Source: Saturnia japonica
Taxonomy: Eukaryota > Arthropoda > Insecta > Lepidoptera > Saturniidae
Direction: 5' to 3'
DNA: 64,000 bases
NCBI GenBank assembly: GCA_033032175.1
Contig: JAVKPJ010000074.1
Coordinates: forward strand, 1 to 64,000
Positions within the stretch are counted from its first letter, which is position 1, and every line of letters begins with the position of its first letter. The notes below the pieces were generated by a model. It was not told the DNA's origin and ran no database searches. It worked only from the letters and a program-made list of their open reading frames with translations. Of the stretch, positions 9,242-20,752 are shown piece by piece. Made by a program: the position numbers and the translations under genes.

Positions 9242-12200
9242 CTAAGGCGGCCGGAGGTCATCGCCCACCTGACGCCGCCGTCGACCGATTCGTCGACCGC
9301 GAGAAGGAATCTCACTAGTGAGCTCTCTCTCTCTCTCCGCCGTCTCTTTTTCGACCAGAACCTGTTCGCAAAACGAGACGACAGAGTCCCATCCACTCTC
9401 ACTCTCGACCATCGCCTTGACGACTGCTCGGAGCGAGAGGTCGATACCTACTGTTGCGGTCAGTACACAGCGTGCCGAGTCCCATGCGGGACAAACCGCG
9501 AGAGTGTGTTGCGCGGTATCGAACGCGCAGTCACAGTGATGACACCCTGGTGCAATCTCCCGGCCTATTCGACTCAAGTAACTCCCGAAACAACCGTGTC
9601 CCGTGAGCACCTGAGTCAGCCGGAAGGTCAAGGTGCCATGTTTCCTATCTAACCATGCCGCCAGGTGAGGCCTGATGGCCTCCACCGTTACGATGCCCGA
9701 AACTGGTACATCGAGCCTAGATCTCCACTCGGCCATGATAAGGATCTCATAGAGCTCTAATCTCTGCGCCTCGATCTCACGAGGCGCCAATCGAAGTCCT
9801 ACAGTGAGCGCTTCCCTGCGCCATTTATACAATGACGCGAGGGCTCTCGCCTCTAGATCCCATGGCGCGGAACCTACCAATAAAGACGCCGCCTCGAAAG
9901 AAACCGTGCGGTACGCGCGTGCTGCCCTGATAGCCATCGCTCTCTGTGGTTTCCGCAGCGCAGCGATATTCTGGGTCGTCAGATTTACAGCCCATACAGG
10001 AGCCCCGTAAAGGGCCATAGACCGAACAACCCCTAAATAAAGCTTTCGGCAAGAAGAATCCGGCTTCCCTAGATTGGGCAATAATCGCGCTAACGCGGTA
10101 GCTGCGCCCAGAAGACGAGGAGTTAACTGTCTGAAGTGCTCAATGAAGTTCCACTTACTGTCTAACACCAATCCGAGATACTTCATCTCAGACTTGATTT
10201 CTATAGAGACACCGTCTACAATAATACGCGATCTTCTAGGTGGTGCGTTTCTAGGCCCGTGAAAACACAAAGCCTGGGATTTGTGCAATGCCACTTCAAG
10301 CCCTAACCGACGAATCCTAGTTATAACCTGAGCGATGCCAGCTGTGATCAGAATCACAGTTTCGTCATGGGTTTTACCTTTCGCCATGACTAACGTGTCA
10401 TCTGCATAACAGACGACATTTATTCCACGAAGGAATGCACCCCGCAAAACCCAATCATAACCGATATTCCACAAGAGAGGTCCAAGGACCGACCCCTGTG
10501 GAACACCGCATACGACTTCGCGACTACACATTCCATTCTGACCCGGGTAGGTTACTTGTCTCTCGGAGAGGTACGACCCTATGATACGCCGGATATAGTT
10601 CGGCATTCTGTGAAAACGAAGTGCCTCCCTAATACAGGCCCAGGGTAAGGTGTTGAACGCATTTGCGATATCCAAGGACATCGCTAACACCACCTCACCC
10701 CGTGCAGTGGCCTCTTCCGCCAAAATCCTAACCTGTGTGATCGCATCGATAGTGGAGCGACCCTTGCGAAATCCGTACTGGTTCTCCGTCAGATCCGGCC
10801 CCTCACGCGTTAAATGACTGACTATGCGGTTTGCAATTATTCTTTCAAAGAGCTTGCCCACATCGTCAAGTAACACGATCGGCCGGTACGCCGACGGATT
10901 GTCCGCCGGCCGCCCCTCCTTTCGAAGTAGAACTAATCGACCGGTTTTCCATCGTATTGGAAACCGGCCCTGCTCTAAACATGCACTGAAGAGCCCCAAC
11001 AACCGAGGCTCTAGAACTTCTTGAGCCAGAACCCATGCTCTGCCAGGCAGACCATCAGGTCCCGGGGCAGTGTTTTTGGCCTGAAGCCTTTTCATCGCCG
11101 TTCGTAATTCCTCCTTGGTCACGTCAACATTGCTCATGTTAGTCTCGACAGCGGATGGAGCCATCGGTGGAGGAAAGTACTCCTCACCTGAAGGGAACAG
11201 CGTGCTAACTACTTCCTCTAAGAATTGCGGTTGAAGACTCTGGGTTACCGGGGGAGCCCATTGGCGAAGTTTACCACGTACCATACGGTACGGACGTCCC
11301 CACGGGTCCCGACTGAGAATCTCCAACAATTCCTTCCTAGCTTGAGCCTTAGACCGCTCGATGGCCTGCCGGAGGACGAGCTTAGCAGCCCGATATTCCT
11401 CATGCAGCACCACTTCCTCCGAGGCCATGACTTGAGTGCGATGTCGTCTTCGCCTTACTCTGGTATACCGTCGACGCGCCGATATGCATGCTGCTCGCAG
11501 CCGTGCTAAGTCGGCGTTCCACCAGTATACTTGGCGCTTGGCTAGGACACGTTTCACCCGAGGCATAGCCGCATCACACATCCGTGACACCGCATCCCTG
11601 AGTCGCTCTGCCTCATCGTCGACATCGTCAGGCCTCTCTGGATTCGCTTGTAACACCCAAGCCTGTACGATGGCTGCCTCCTGAAAAACTTCCCTATCGA
11701 GCCGCCCTAACACCCAACGCGGACCGCCCCCGGCAGGATCTCTCGGCACCGGTAGATCTCCGATTCGGACAGAGACGCTGAACCGAATATAAAGATGGTC
11801 GGACAACGTCTCCATCTCCCCGAGGACTCTCCAGTCCCGAACACGGCGTGCGACCGCAGGGCTAGCGAACGAAACGTCCACTATAGATTCACCCTGCGGC
11901 CGCACACATGTGTTTACAGAGCCCCTGTTGAGGACTAGCAAGCCAGATGACAGCGCCCACTCTTCCAACACCTCTCCCCTTCTATCTGTGACTGGGCAAC
12001 CCCAAGCCACCGATTTAGCATTAAAGTCACCCAGCACTAAGACAGGGCGAGGGTAGCTGCTTAACACGATTGTGCCTAACCCTACCAAGAAAGACTCGAA
12101 CTCCGCAAGACTCCACCGCGGTGGAGCGTAGATCCCTACGAAAACCGTTTCACCAAGACGCGCCGCCACGTATCCTTGACCCTTTGTAATATCTATAAAT

Positions 12201-12397
12201 GGGGGGATACCGGCGGCAGTATGGGAAATAATAGCTACAGAGCCAGATCTGTCTCCTGTCCAGCAGTTATTATGTGGAACAAAGTATGGCTCCGCCATCA
12301 CAGCGACACCGATTGACCACTGCGCCATATTCTGGGACATCAAGTCCTGAGCTCTGGCACAATGATTTAAATTCCCTTGAAGGATATGGAAGGCCAT
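9242..12397 (-). CDS. E1 ORF2: APE endonuclease and reverse transcriptase, intact
   Basis: An uninterrupted 1,051-residue protein for target-primed reverse transcription at telomeric DNA. The endonuclease has LVLGDFNAKS (about 121-129) and SDHLYIRF (199-206). The RT has SLDIANAF (574-581), GVPQGSVLGP (631-640) and YADDTL (664-669), with both catalytic aspartates present. The finger is C952-X2-C955-X8-H964-X4-C969, preceded by GHGCFGSYL. It starts in the TAATG overlap with ORF1, the termination-reinitiation arrangement known from silkworm SART1. It is the best candidate in the window for a working polymerase that could also serve non-autonomous families. Confidence 0.93.
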   Translation of the reverse strand: MAFHILQGNLNHCARAQDLMSQNMAQWSIGVAVMAEPYFVPHNNCWTGDRSGSVAIISHTAAGIPPFIDITKGQGYVAARLGETVFVGIYAPPRWSLAEFESFLVGLGTIVLSSYPRPVLVLGDFNAKSVAWGCPVTDRRGEVLEEWALSSGLLVLNRGSVNTCVRPQGESIVDVSFASPAVARRVRDWRVLGEMETLSDHLYIRFSVSVRIGDLPVPRDPAGGGPRWVLGRLDREVFQEAAIVQAWVLQANPERPDDVDDEAERLRDAVSRMCDAAMPRVKRVLAKRQVYWWNADLARLRAACISARRRYTRVRRRRHRTQVMASEEVVLHEEYRAAKLVLRQAIERSKAQARKELLEILSRDPWGRPYRMVRGKLRQWAPPVTQSLQPQFLEEVVSTLFPSGEEYFPPPMAPSAVETNMSNVDVTKEELRTAMKRLQAKNTAPGPDGLPGRAWVLAQEVLEPRLLGLFSACLEQGRFPIRWKTGRLVLLRKEGRPADNPSAYRPIVLLDDVGKLFERIIANRIVSHLTREGPDLTENQYGFRKGRSTIDAITQVRILAEEATARGEVVLAMSLDIANAFNTLPWACIREALRFHRMPNYIRRIIGSYLSERQVTYPGQNGMCSREVVCGVPQGSVLGPLLWNIGYDWVLRGAFLRGINVVCYADDTLVMAKGKTHDETVILITAGIAQVITRIRRLGLEVALHKSQALCFHGPRNAPPRRSRIIVDGVSIEIKSEMKYLGLVLDSKWNFIEHFRQLTPRLLGAATALARLLPNLGKPDSSCRKLYLGVVRSMALYGAPVWAVNLTTQNIAALRKPQRAMAIRAARAYRTVSFEAASLLVGSAPWDLEARALASLYKWRREALTVGLRLAPREIEAQRLELYEILIMAEWRSRLDVPVSGIVTVEAIRPHLAAWLDRKHGTLTFRLTQVLTGHGCFGSYLSRIGREIAPGCHHCDCAFDTAQHTLAVCPAWDSARCVLTATVGIDLSLRAVVKAMVESESGWDSVVSFCEQVLVEKETAERERELTSEIPSRGRRIGRRRRQVGDDLRPP

Positions 12398-14496
12398 TAT
12401 AAAATTACAGTATCCATGTCCGCAGTTGAGACCGAAGCGAACGCCACCGTTGCAGTCGTCGTGGTCGATGGTTTTGGGGAGACTTTATCTCTTTTGCTCT
12501 CCCATATCTTTCCGCTCTTTTTGGACGGTGGAGCAGAGCAGGCTTTACTGCCCACTTGGTGTCCTGTTGGCTTACCTGCGCTTGCGCATATCGCGCAGTG
12601 CAATTCAGCCATGCAACCCCTGGCCTTATGTCCTGGCTGGCTACAGCGGTGACAGAGGCAACTGTAGTCAACCATGGAGTGACACTTGGCCCCTAAATGA
12701 CCGGTTTGAAAGCATCGAAAACATCTCTTTGGGCGCGGCTGCAGGAGTTTAACCCGTGCCGAGACCCATCCGACCAAGAGACGCCGGCGTTCACCAAGCC
12801 TCTTGGCCATTTCTACCGGGCAAGAAACCACAGCGGTACCGGTCCCGTCAGTGCCGAGACGCGGTTTGCTAGATTTAACCTGTTCTAGGGGACAACCTCC
12901 AGCTCGTGCCACAACAGTAGTGAGTACTTCTGCACTCACTGTATCGTCTAGGCCTGAAATCCGCAGATCTGCGCACCTCACTGGCCTGGCAACGCGAACA
13001 TCAACGGGGGGAAAAGAAGCCCTAATCTTCGCTGCTAGGGCGTCTGATTTTGACCCCGTATCCGCACCCGGTACCTCCAGAAGAACCGCACCCGTTGCCG
13101 TCCTCCTGAAATCAACATAATTGATGCCAAGACTAGCAATATCAATTGCAAAAGTCTTAGCGAGCACCTCTTTATAGGTGATGCCCCTCTTCTCCGCATC
13201 CGGCTGTAGGGTTAAAACCACTGCAGTGGATTTGTTAGCGCGAAGTTTAGGGGCCTTTCCTTTTTTGAGAGGAACATTTTGCTGTTTAGTCGCTTTTTTA
13301 GACTTGGAAGTCTTCTTAGGCTTGCCCTCCATCTTTGGCTTTCCCCCTTTTCCTACCAGCACCCATTCACCCTCATAGGGTTTTGGGGTTGCTAGTTTCT
13401 CACTATATGTGTGTGGGGTAGTCGCCGACTTCTTGGTTTTGCTCTTCCCTTTCCCAGCATTTTTCTGAGGGGCAGGGAATTGCTTCAGCCGTATTTCCGG
13501 AGTAGCAGTCTTGGTCATCCCTGTTGCTGCAGCTTTACGGGTTGCAGCTTGTGGTGGCCGCAACGGCTTTTCCGGAATGATCCTGTCTTGGGAGTCGTCG
13601 ATACGTGATGTGATGATGTTTAACATAGGGTCAGACCCATCATAATACGCCTGTTCCAGAAGCTCCTCCCTCACCACTTCATCATGATCATTTTGTGGCA
13701 TTGGCTGGTCTGGTTGCGGTAGAGGGGGAAATTCTTCCCGAGCCATTGCTCTTTTCTTGGGAACAGGTCCGGGCTTATGACCCGCAACGTGTATCTCTTC
13801 GGATATTGAGATAGCCTGAACTTTCCTGTTAGGTGCTGAACACCTAGGGCCTTCGATATGTATTTTTTCTACGGGTACTAGAGTAGACTGTGTCACTGGA
13901 TCCGTATGTTTAGTATAGAACTGATCTGCCCGCAGCTCCGCAATCTCCTTGCGGAGCGCAGCGATCTCGATCACTTGTCGTGTCTCCCTTGCCCTTAGGT
14001 CCGAGCAAGCCTCTTGGAGCTTGGTTATCTCCTCGGAGATTGTTCGGCCAGCTAACGTCTTGACCGCGTCCTGAATGGACACGGCCGCTTCCTTAAGTGC
14101 ATGCTGGAATGTGCCCTTAAGGTTACCCGATTTCAAAGCGACCTTGAGGATAACTCCGACATCATCAGTAACCTTTGTACAAAGGTCGGAGACAAGTTGT
14201 GTCTCTGAGACCGGGGCGTTGGACACCTTGGTAGCCCGTTTACGTCTCACCTTTGTGATGAGCTCGGTTACCTCCTCTTCGGCCCGCAGTTTGAGTTCTT
14301 CCTGTTTAACGCGGAGGAACTCCTGCTTGGCTTTAGCCCAGCCAATATATTGACCCGTCGTAGGTGGGCGGCCTCGGCCTCGCTTGGTAGTAATTGAATT
14401 AGGCTGCTGAGACTGCTCCGAAACCGATAAACGGTCCAATGACGCGTCCCTATTCATAGCTGCATCCTGTACCACATTACCATACCCCCCAGACAT
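12397..14496 (-). CDS. E1 ORF1: Gag-like zinc-knuckle protein, intact
   Basis: A 699-residue protein starting MSGGYGNVVQ. RGRGRPPTTG (about 39-48) resembles an AT-hook. A charged heptad-like region spans roughly 60-190. A basic Lys-rich stretch lies near 380-425. Zinc knuckles are C592-C595-H600-C605, C615-C618-H623-C628 and C634-C637-H646-C653. It lacks the PQEGT module and RNA hairpin cluster seen in A, C and D. The stop TAA shares its last A with the ORF2 ATG. The expected role is RNA binding, particle assembly and telomere targeting, inferred from SART-type ORF1 proteins. Confidence 0.9.
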   Translation of the reverse strand: MSGGYGNVVQDAAMNRDASLDRLSVSEQSQQPNSITTKRGRGRPPTTGQYIGWAKAKQEFLRVKQEELKLRAEEEVTELITKVRRKRATKVSNAPVSETQLVSDLCTKVTDDVGVILKVALKSGNLKGTFQHALKEAAVSIQDAVKTLAGRTISEEITKLQEACSDLRARETRQVIEIAALRKEIAELRADQFYTKHTDPVTQSTLVPVEKIHIEGPRCSAPNRKVQAISISEEIHVAGHKPGPVPKKRAMAREEFPPLPQPDQPMPQNDHDEVVREELLEQAYYDGSDPMLNIITSRIDDSQDRIIPEKPLRPPQAATRKAAATGMTKTATPEIRLKQFPAPQKNAGKGKSKTKKSATTPHTYSEKLATPKPYEGEWVLVGKGGKPKMEGKPKKTSKSKKATKQQNVPLKKGKAPKLRANKSTAVVLTLQPDAEKRGITYKEVLAKTFAIDIASLGINYVDFRRTATGAVLLEVPGADTGSKSDALAAKIRASFPPVDVRVARPVRCADLRISGLDDTVSAEVLTTVVARAGGCPLEQVKSSKPRLGTDGTGTAVVSCPVEMAKRLGERRRLLVGWVSARVKLLQPRPKRCFRCFQTGHLGAKCHSMVDYSCLCHRCSQPGHKARGCMAELHCAICASAGKPTGHQVGSKACSAPPSKKSGKIWESKRDKVSPKPSTTTTATVAFASVSTADMDTVIL

Positions 14497-16315
14497 TGTC
14501 GTCTCAGTTGTCCCTACGCGAATTATTATCTTTTAAGTAATAACAAAATAATAGAGTGAATTAGAATATAGAAATAAGTAAATTAATTAATATAATAACA
14601 ATACTTTTAATTAATTCTGTTTGTATACAGAAAAAAAAATAATTGACATAATTATAAAGATTATTATTTTAGATGTTATAATTTATAAGAAATTTATAAG
14701 TTTAAATAATAATTATAATAATTTTAAATTTAATATTTATAGTTTTAATAATAAGTTTAATATAATTAATAGTAATAGTAATAAGTTGATATTTGTATAT
14801 TAAGATTTTTTTTTTTTTTTTTTGTTTTTTTTTTCTAATTATATGTTTAAGTCATTATTTTATATAATAAGTCAATATTTGTGTCTTATGTAGATATATT
14901 ATTTATCTTTTATAATTTTTTAATTTTATTTACAAATTTTTTTTAATTCTTTTAAATTTAACATAGATGTATTATTATTTATGTATATACGTTAATATTA
15001 ATATTAATAATTAAGTAATGCTATCTATATATGTTGCTCATTAAAATTTAAAATTAATAATGTAATGCATTGATATTATAATTAAATGTTGTAACTGACA
15101 TAAATTAATAATTAATTTAATTATATATATTTTTAAAGAATAGTAACAAAATTTGAACAATGAAAAAATTTAAATATATAAAAATTAAAATTTTAAAATT
15201 TATTAATATTAATGTAATATTTTTGTTATGATAATTCAAATAATAATTATAATCAGTTATTAAAAACAATTATGGAGACATCATTTGTTGTAATAATAAT
15301 TATGATTACTCCTGCTTATACACAGAAATAAAATATACCGTAATGATAAGTGACATAGAATTAATTTTTTTTTTTAAATATATTTTATAATTAATAATAT
15401 AAATATTTACAAATATATTAAAATTTATAATTATAATTGGAAAATTATATTATTATGTATCATTATCTAAGTTAAATATGAATATGTTTTATGTAAGTTA
15501 AATTTACATTTTGCTATCGCTATCATTTATATTGTCTATTATTTATTCTAATAGAATAGATTACAGAACATAGAAAATGATGTTTATGTTTTATATGTCA
15601 TTTATGTCATTAAATAACATTAGGTATAAAATTTGTCAATATATAAACGTATTAGCAAACCGCCCAATTTATCTAATATTATTAATTTATCCACTTCGCT
15701 AAATAGTCTAAATAAATTATATATCACTATTATTGTATCACAAATAGTATAAAAGAATAGAAATACACGTGGATGAATAGTATTGAGAAAACGTTTATAA
15801 AATATATCAGTGAATGTCAAAAATATCAGTCTATGAAGAGCACTATAAGGTTACTAAGCATACTCAGCAAACCGCTCCCATCTTCTATATGTCTACCACG
15901 AACTAAGAAAATATGTCACAGCTTCGTATATTAATGATGCAAATGAATGTTTATTTCTTTACTATTATTTTATTCCTCTATGTAAGACATGTTACCATGT
16001 TTCTTGTTTTTTTTATTAGTGAAGATTATTTATATAGATTGTGATATCAATATATTATATATAGTATTAGTAATTAATGTTGAACTATGGTTTGTATGAA
16101 TTTTTACATTTTCAATATTTATTAAAAATTTATTCCTTTAATGTATTTCCTTAATTTTAATGGTATTTTAAAATATTCAATTCAGCAAATGTGTTTATCG
16201 TATTTATTGAATTTTTAATCAAATTATTAAAAAAAATTCAGAATCAGTTCTTTTCTATTTATAATTGAAATATTAATTAATTCGATTGTAATAAACCACA
16301 TTAGTATTTATCAAT
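14497..16315 (-). other. E1 AT-rich leader, no gene seen
   Basis: Composition switches abruptly near 14525 from balanced to overwhelmingly A and T. I see no convincing ORF, only chance frames and simple A/T runs (for example T-rich 14805-14836). It matches E2 47053-48838 with a few small indels. It is probably untranslated leader or captured upstream DNA carried by the element, rather than host sequence between elements. Confidence 0.6.
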
Positions 16316-16318
16316 GAC

Positions 16319-16321
<3 letters not shown>

Positions 16322-16351
<30 letters not shown>

Positions 16352-17216
16352 CAGTTTGGGAAAACCCATCATGGGTACCCGCCCGCCGCGGAGGACAGCA
16401 GACGGGTTATGTGGGGACTGTACCCACTAAAAACCCAAACATCGCCTCCGGAGCGCTTGGCGTCGGGGGCACAGGAATCGCTTGCGCATTACCTCTGTGC
16501 CCACCGACAAGCGCTGCCCCCCCGAAGAGAGGCTCTCCCCACTGGGACGCCCATCACCGACCGCAGCCCCAGCCTCCGTTCAATTTTTCACGAGGTTTTA
16601 TTCCTCGGTGATTTTTTAAGGAGGTTTTCTTCCTCCGGGTTCAGGCCCACACGTCCACCAGAACCCGACGCCTGGTGATTTTTTAACGAGGTTGTCTTCC
16701 TCGGTGATTTTTTAACGAGGTTTTCTTCCTCCAGGCTCCGGCCCCGCAGGACCAGAACCCCGCTCTTGTGATTTTTTAAAGAGGTTGTCTTCCTCTCAAT
16801 TTTTTAGCGAGGTTTTCTTCCTCACGGTCGCAGAGGACAGGGAGAGCGGCACAACGTAACACCGACACGCCTCTTCCCCTGCGACCCCACCGCGTCCGCC
16901 ATCTGTTAGCGACGGTGGCGACCCCGTCGAGGCCGCGGAAGGTAGGGTGAGCGGCACAACGAAACACCGACACACCTCTCCCGCCGCGGCCTGTCTCCTT
17001 CAGCCGCGGTGCCTCCCATACGACACCGCGGCTCGCCTCAGCGGCGGTGGCGCCCATACACCACCGCAACCTACTGTTGGCCGCTTCGTCTGGGCTCTTA
17101 TGCCCAAAGCCCTGACTAGCAGCCTCGCCTGTGGGTTCCTCTTGGCTTCACCGTGGGGGACCAAGCCACGGTTACTAAGCCCCCCGCCACGACAAGGCGG
17201 GAACCCTCCGGGGGGG
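16322..17216 (-). mobile_element. N2: noncoding telomeric retroposon
   Basis: Nearly identical to N1, with tail 16322-16351, the same 3' hairpins, six-hairpin array and C-run 5' end. Its tail abuts the truncated 5' end of E1 with no telomere repeat, only GACGCC. The right end meets CCTAA repeats cleanly. Confidence 0.85.
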
Positions 17217-17234
17217 ACCTAACCTAACCTAACC
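17217..17234 (+). repeat. Telomeric repeats, about 3.5 units of CCTAA
   Basis: ACCTAACCTAACCTAACC between N2 and the tail of A3. Confidence 0.9.
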
Positions 17235-17574
17235 TTTTTTTTTTTTTTACGTGGGGAAATCCTACATGGATCCGCCTCCCGAGCCGGGCAGCTCGAGAGG
17301 GGTATGTCAGACTCTTACTGACTAAAACCCCACGGTGTTCTCCACACACCTATGTGGCCGGGGAGCAGGAACTGCAAGCAATAACTTCCACTCAACCCGG
17401 CAGGTGTCAGCCCCTCATGAGGGGCCCCTTCCTTCAGTCTGAGGGGTCGGATGATTGGGCACCCTCTGACGAACCGTCGAGGGGCGCATCGAACACAGAT
17501 GCGCCTCGCCTCGGGCCTATACACTAACTGCAAGGGCGAAGGACGTGCCCGCGTCCAACGCCCGCAGGCCTTAT

Positions 17575-20500
17575 TTACGGCGGCTGTAGGTCATCCCTGA
17601 CCCGTCGCCGCCGTACGGTTCGTCGACCGCGGGAGGGGAGCTGTGATGCCTGCTCCCTCTCCCTCTCCGCCGCCTCCTTAGTGAGCAGAACGTCCTCGCA
17701 GAATGAGGCGACGGAGTTCCATCCGGTCTCGCTCTCGACCATGGACTTCACAACAGTCGAGAGCGAGAGATCCAGGCCAATCACCGCGACGAGCTCGCGG
17801 CGTGGCGTTTCCCAGGCGGGACATTCTTCGAGGGTGTGCTGTGCGGTGTCCCTCGCACAGCCACAATGGTGGCACCCTGCTATCGGTTCCCGGCCTATAC
17901 GACACAGGTAGCTCCCGAAACAGCCGTGTCCCGAGAGCACCTGCGTTAGCCGGAATGTCAGGGTGCCGTGCCGCCTGGTTAGCCATTCGGCCAATACGGG
18001 CCGAACGGCATCCACTGTTGCCACGCCCGAGCTCGGTCGCTCAAGTCGTCGGCGCCACTCGTCCACCACTAGGACCTGGTGGAACTGTGACCTCAGCGCC
18101 TCCATTTCCCGAGGCGCGAGTCGTAAACCTTGCTCCAGCGCCTCCACGCGTCGAAGATACAGAGACGCGTGGGCTCTCGCCTCCAGGTCCCAGGGTGGGG
18201 ATCCGGCTAGAAGGGAGGCCGCCTCGAAAGAGATCGTGCGGTACCCACGGGTGGCCCTTATAGACATCGCCCGCTGCGGTCTTCGCAATTGGGCAATGTT
18301 CGTGGCCGTCAGGCCGTACGCCCATACGGGTGCCCCGTACAAGGCCATAGACCGCACGATTCCTAGGTACAGCTTCCGGCAAGAGGAATTAGGCCCCCCT
18401 ATGTTCGGCAGCAGTCGGGCTAACGCACCCGCTGCGCTCATGAGACGGGGAGCCAGTTGCCGGAAGTGCTCTTCGAAGGTCCATCGGCTGTCGAGGACAA
18501 GGCCGAGATACTTCATGGACGACTCGACACCGATGGACACGCCTCCCACGACAACCCGGGATCCTTGAGGCGGCGCATTCCGAGGCCCATGGAAAAACAG
18601 AGCCTCGGATTTACGCAGCGCCACCTCCAGCCCCAGTCGCCGGATCCTTCCAACGACTTGAGCGACACACGCTGTCGCTAACATCATTGCGTCGCGGTGC
18701 GTCTTCCCCCGGGCTAACACCAGCGTGTCATCAGCGTAGCACACGACGCTAGCGCCTCGGAGGAGCGCACCGCGCAACACCCAGTCGTAACCGATGTTCC
18801 AGAGTAGGGGCCCTAACACTGACCCCTGGGGAACACCGGATACGACGTCTCGCCGACACATCCCTTCTTGACCCGGGAAGGTTACGTACCTCTCACTGAG
18901 GTACGCCCCGACTATGCGGCGGAGGTAGGACGGCACTCCATGAAACCGGAGTGCCTCTCTAATTGTAGCCCAGGGCAAGGTGTTAAAAGCGTTGGCGATG
19001 TCAAGAGACACTGCCAGAACCACCTCGCCCCGAGCAGTTGCTTCCTCCGCCTGGATCTTCACACGCATTATGGCGTCGATTGTGGAGCGCCCCTGGCGGA
19101 AGCCATACTGGTTATCCGCCAGATCCGGCCCTATTGTTGTTAAGTGCTGGACGAGGCGGACTGCGATTATCCGCTCGCAGAGCTTCGCCACCTCGTCCAA
19201 CAGCACTATGGGCCGGTATGCGGACGGAGAGTCCACAGGGCGCTCCGCTTTCCTGAGCAGGACCAGCTTGCCGGTTTTCCATAAACGTGGAAACCGGCCC
19301 TGCTGAAGACACGCCGTGAAGATTCCCAAAAGCCGGGGCTCGAGGGCCTCTTGGGCCAGGACCCATGCACGACCAGGTATGCCGTCAGGTCCTGGGGCGG
19401 TGTTTTTCGCTTGCATGCGTTTCACCGCCACCCTCAACTGTTCCCGGGTCACCTCGGGGACCTCGTTGTCGTCGTCATAGTGGTCCGAGTTGGGCGCAGC
19501 CATGGGCGGAACCATCTGCGGTGGCGTGTGGTCTGCGCTTGAGAGGAACAGAGCGGCCACCACCTCTTGGAGGAGCTGCGGCTCAAGACTCTGGGTTACC
19601 GGGGGGGCACACTGACGTAACTTGCCACGTACCATTCGGTACGGGCGCCCCCACGGGTCCCGATTCAGCGTCTCCAGCAGCTCCTCCCTGGCTAGAGTCT
19701 TCGATTGTTCGATAGCCCTACGGAGGGCCAGTTTGGCCGCTCTGTACTCCTCGTAGAGCTCCTCCTCCGTAGAAGACGCGGACTGCACGCGGCCTCGCCT
19801 GCGTCGCTCCCTGGTGTACCGGCGTCGGACAACCACACACGCTACGCGCAATTGCGCGATTTCATCAGTCCACCAGTACACTTGACGCCTGGCGGGTATC
19901 GGCCCCTTAATTCGGGGCATTGCCGCGTCGCAGACCCCTGTCATTTCCACTCGCAGCTGCTCCGCCTCTTCGTCAACGTCTGCAGGCCCGGTCGGATGAT
20001 TCGTCAGTCACCCAGGCCTGCAAGACGGATGCCTCCAGAAGCGCTTCACGATCGAGGCGCTTCAACGCCCAACGCGGACCTTGCTCTGCGGGGGTCCTCC
20101 GGACTGGTCCGCCCGATGTTTGGGTGGAGATGTCGAACCGTATATATCGGTGGTCCGACAACGTCTCCACTCCCTCAAGGACTTTCCAGCCCGAAACACG
20201 GCGCGCTAAAGCAGGACTAGCGAACGTGAGGTCCACTATTGAACCGCCCTGCTGTCGCACGCACGTGTTGACAGACCCCCGATTAAGAAGAAGCAGGCCC
20301 GTTTCGATGGCCCACTCCTCCAGAGCCCCGCCCCTGGCGTCCGTTGACGGGGAACTCCAAGCCGTTGACTTTGCATTGAAGTCCCCGAGAACTAGGACGG
20401 GGCGAGGATTACTACGACCGACGACGCTGCCTAACTCCCCGAGGAGACCCTCGAAGTCGGCGAGACTTCTACTTGGGGGTGCATACACCCCCACTACCAC

Positions 20501-20752
20501 CACGTCACCGAAATGCGCCACTGCGTACCCCTGACCCCTCGAGATGTTAGAGAAGGGCAGGGCACCAGCAGCGGCCTGGGACACTAAGGCCACCGAGCCG
20601 TCCAGATCACTCACCCAGTTATCGGCGGGTGGGACAAAGTACGGCTCAGCCATCACGGCGACGTGGATCAACCCCTGCGCCATACTCTGTAACATGAGGT
20701 CCTGAGCTCTGGCGCAGTGGTTGAGATTACCTTGAAGAAAATGGAGTGCCAT
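17575..20752 (-). pseudogene. A3 ORF2: endonuclease and reverse transcriptase, one frameshift
   Basis: All motifs are present: VLGDFNAKS, SDHRYIRF, SLDIANAFNTLPW, GVPQGSVLGP, CYADDTLV and CHHCGCARDTAQH. The frame is open from the stop at 17575 through RT and up to the end of the endonuclease domain. It breaks near 19985, where A3 reads GCAGGCCCGG and A1 reads GCAGCCTGG. The single-base difference alone separates it from an intact protein, so an assembly error is possible. The start overlaps the ORF1 stop as TAATG. Confidence 0.87.

Larger units (their letters stand above)
8827..16315 (-). mobile_element. E1: family E element with both ORFs intact
   Basis: Tail 8827-8888 (one G near its end), 3' UTR 8889-9241, ORF2 9242-12397, ORF1 12397-14496, then a very AT-rich leader to 16315. 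E2 (41400-49649) shares the whole unit. Homology to E2 begins exactly at the tail and ends at 16315, where E2 runs on another 811 bp to a telomere repeat. E1 therefore looks like a 5'-truncated insertion of the same transcript, which makes the AT-rich DNA part of the element. It is the only element here with both proteins uninterrupted. Confidence 0.85.

Noticed and set aside
14497..16315. Host intergenic DNA or small host genes in the AT-rich block
   Set aside because: The block is duplicated with family E and ends at an insertion junction. The only frames are short, low-complexity and without start context or domains.
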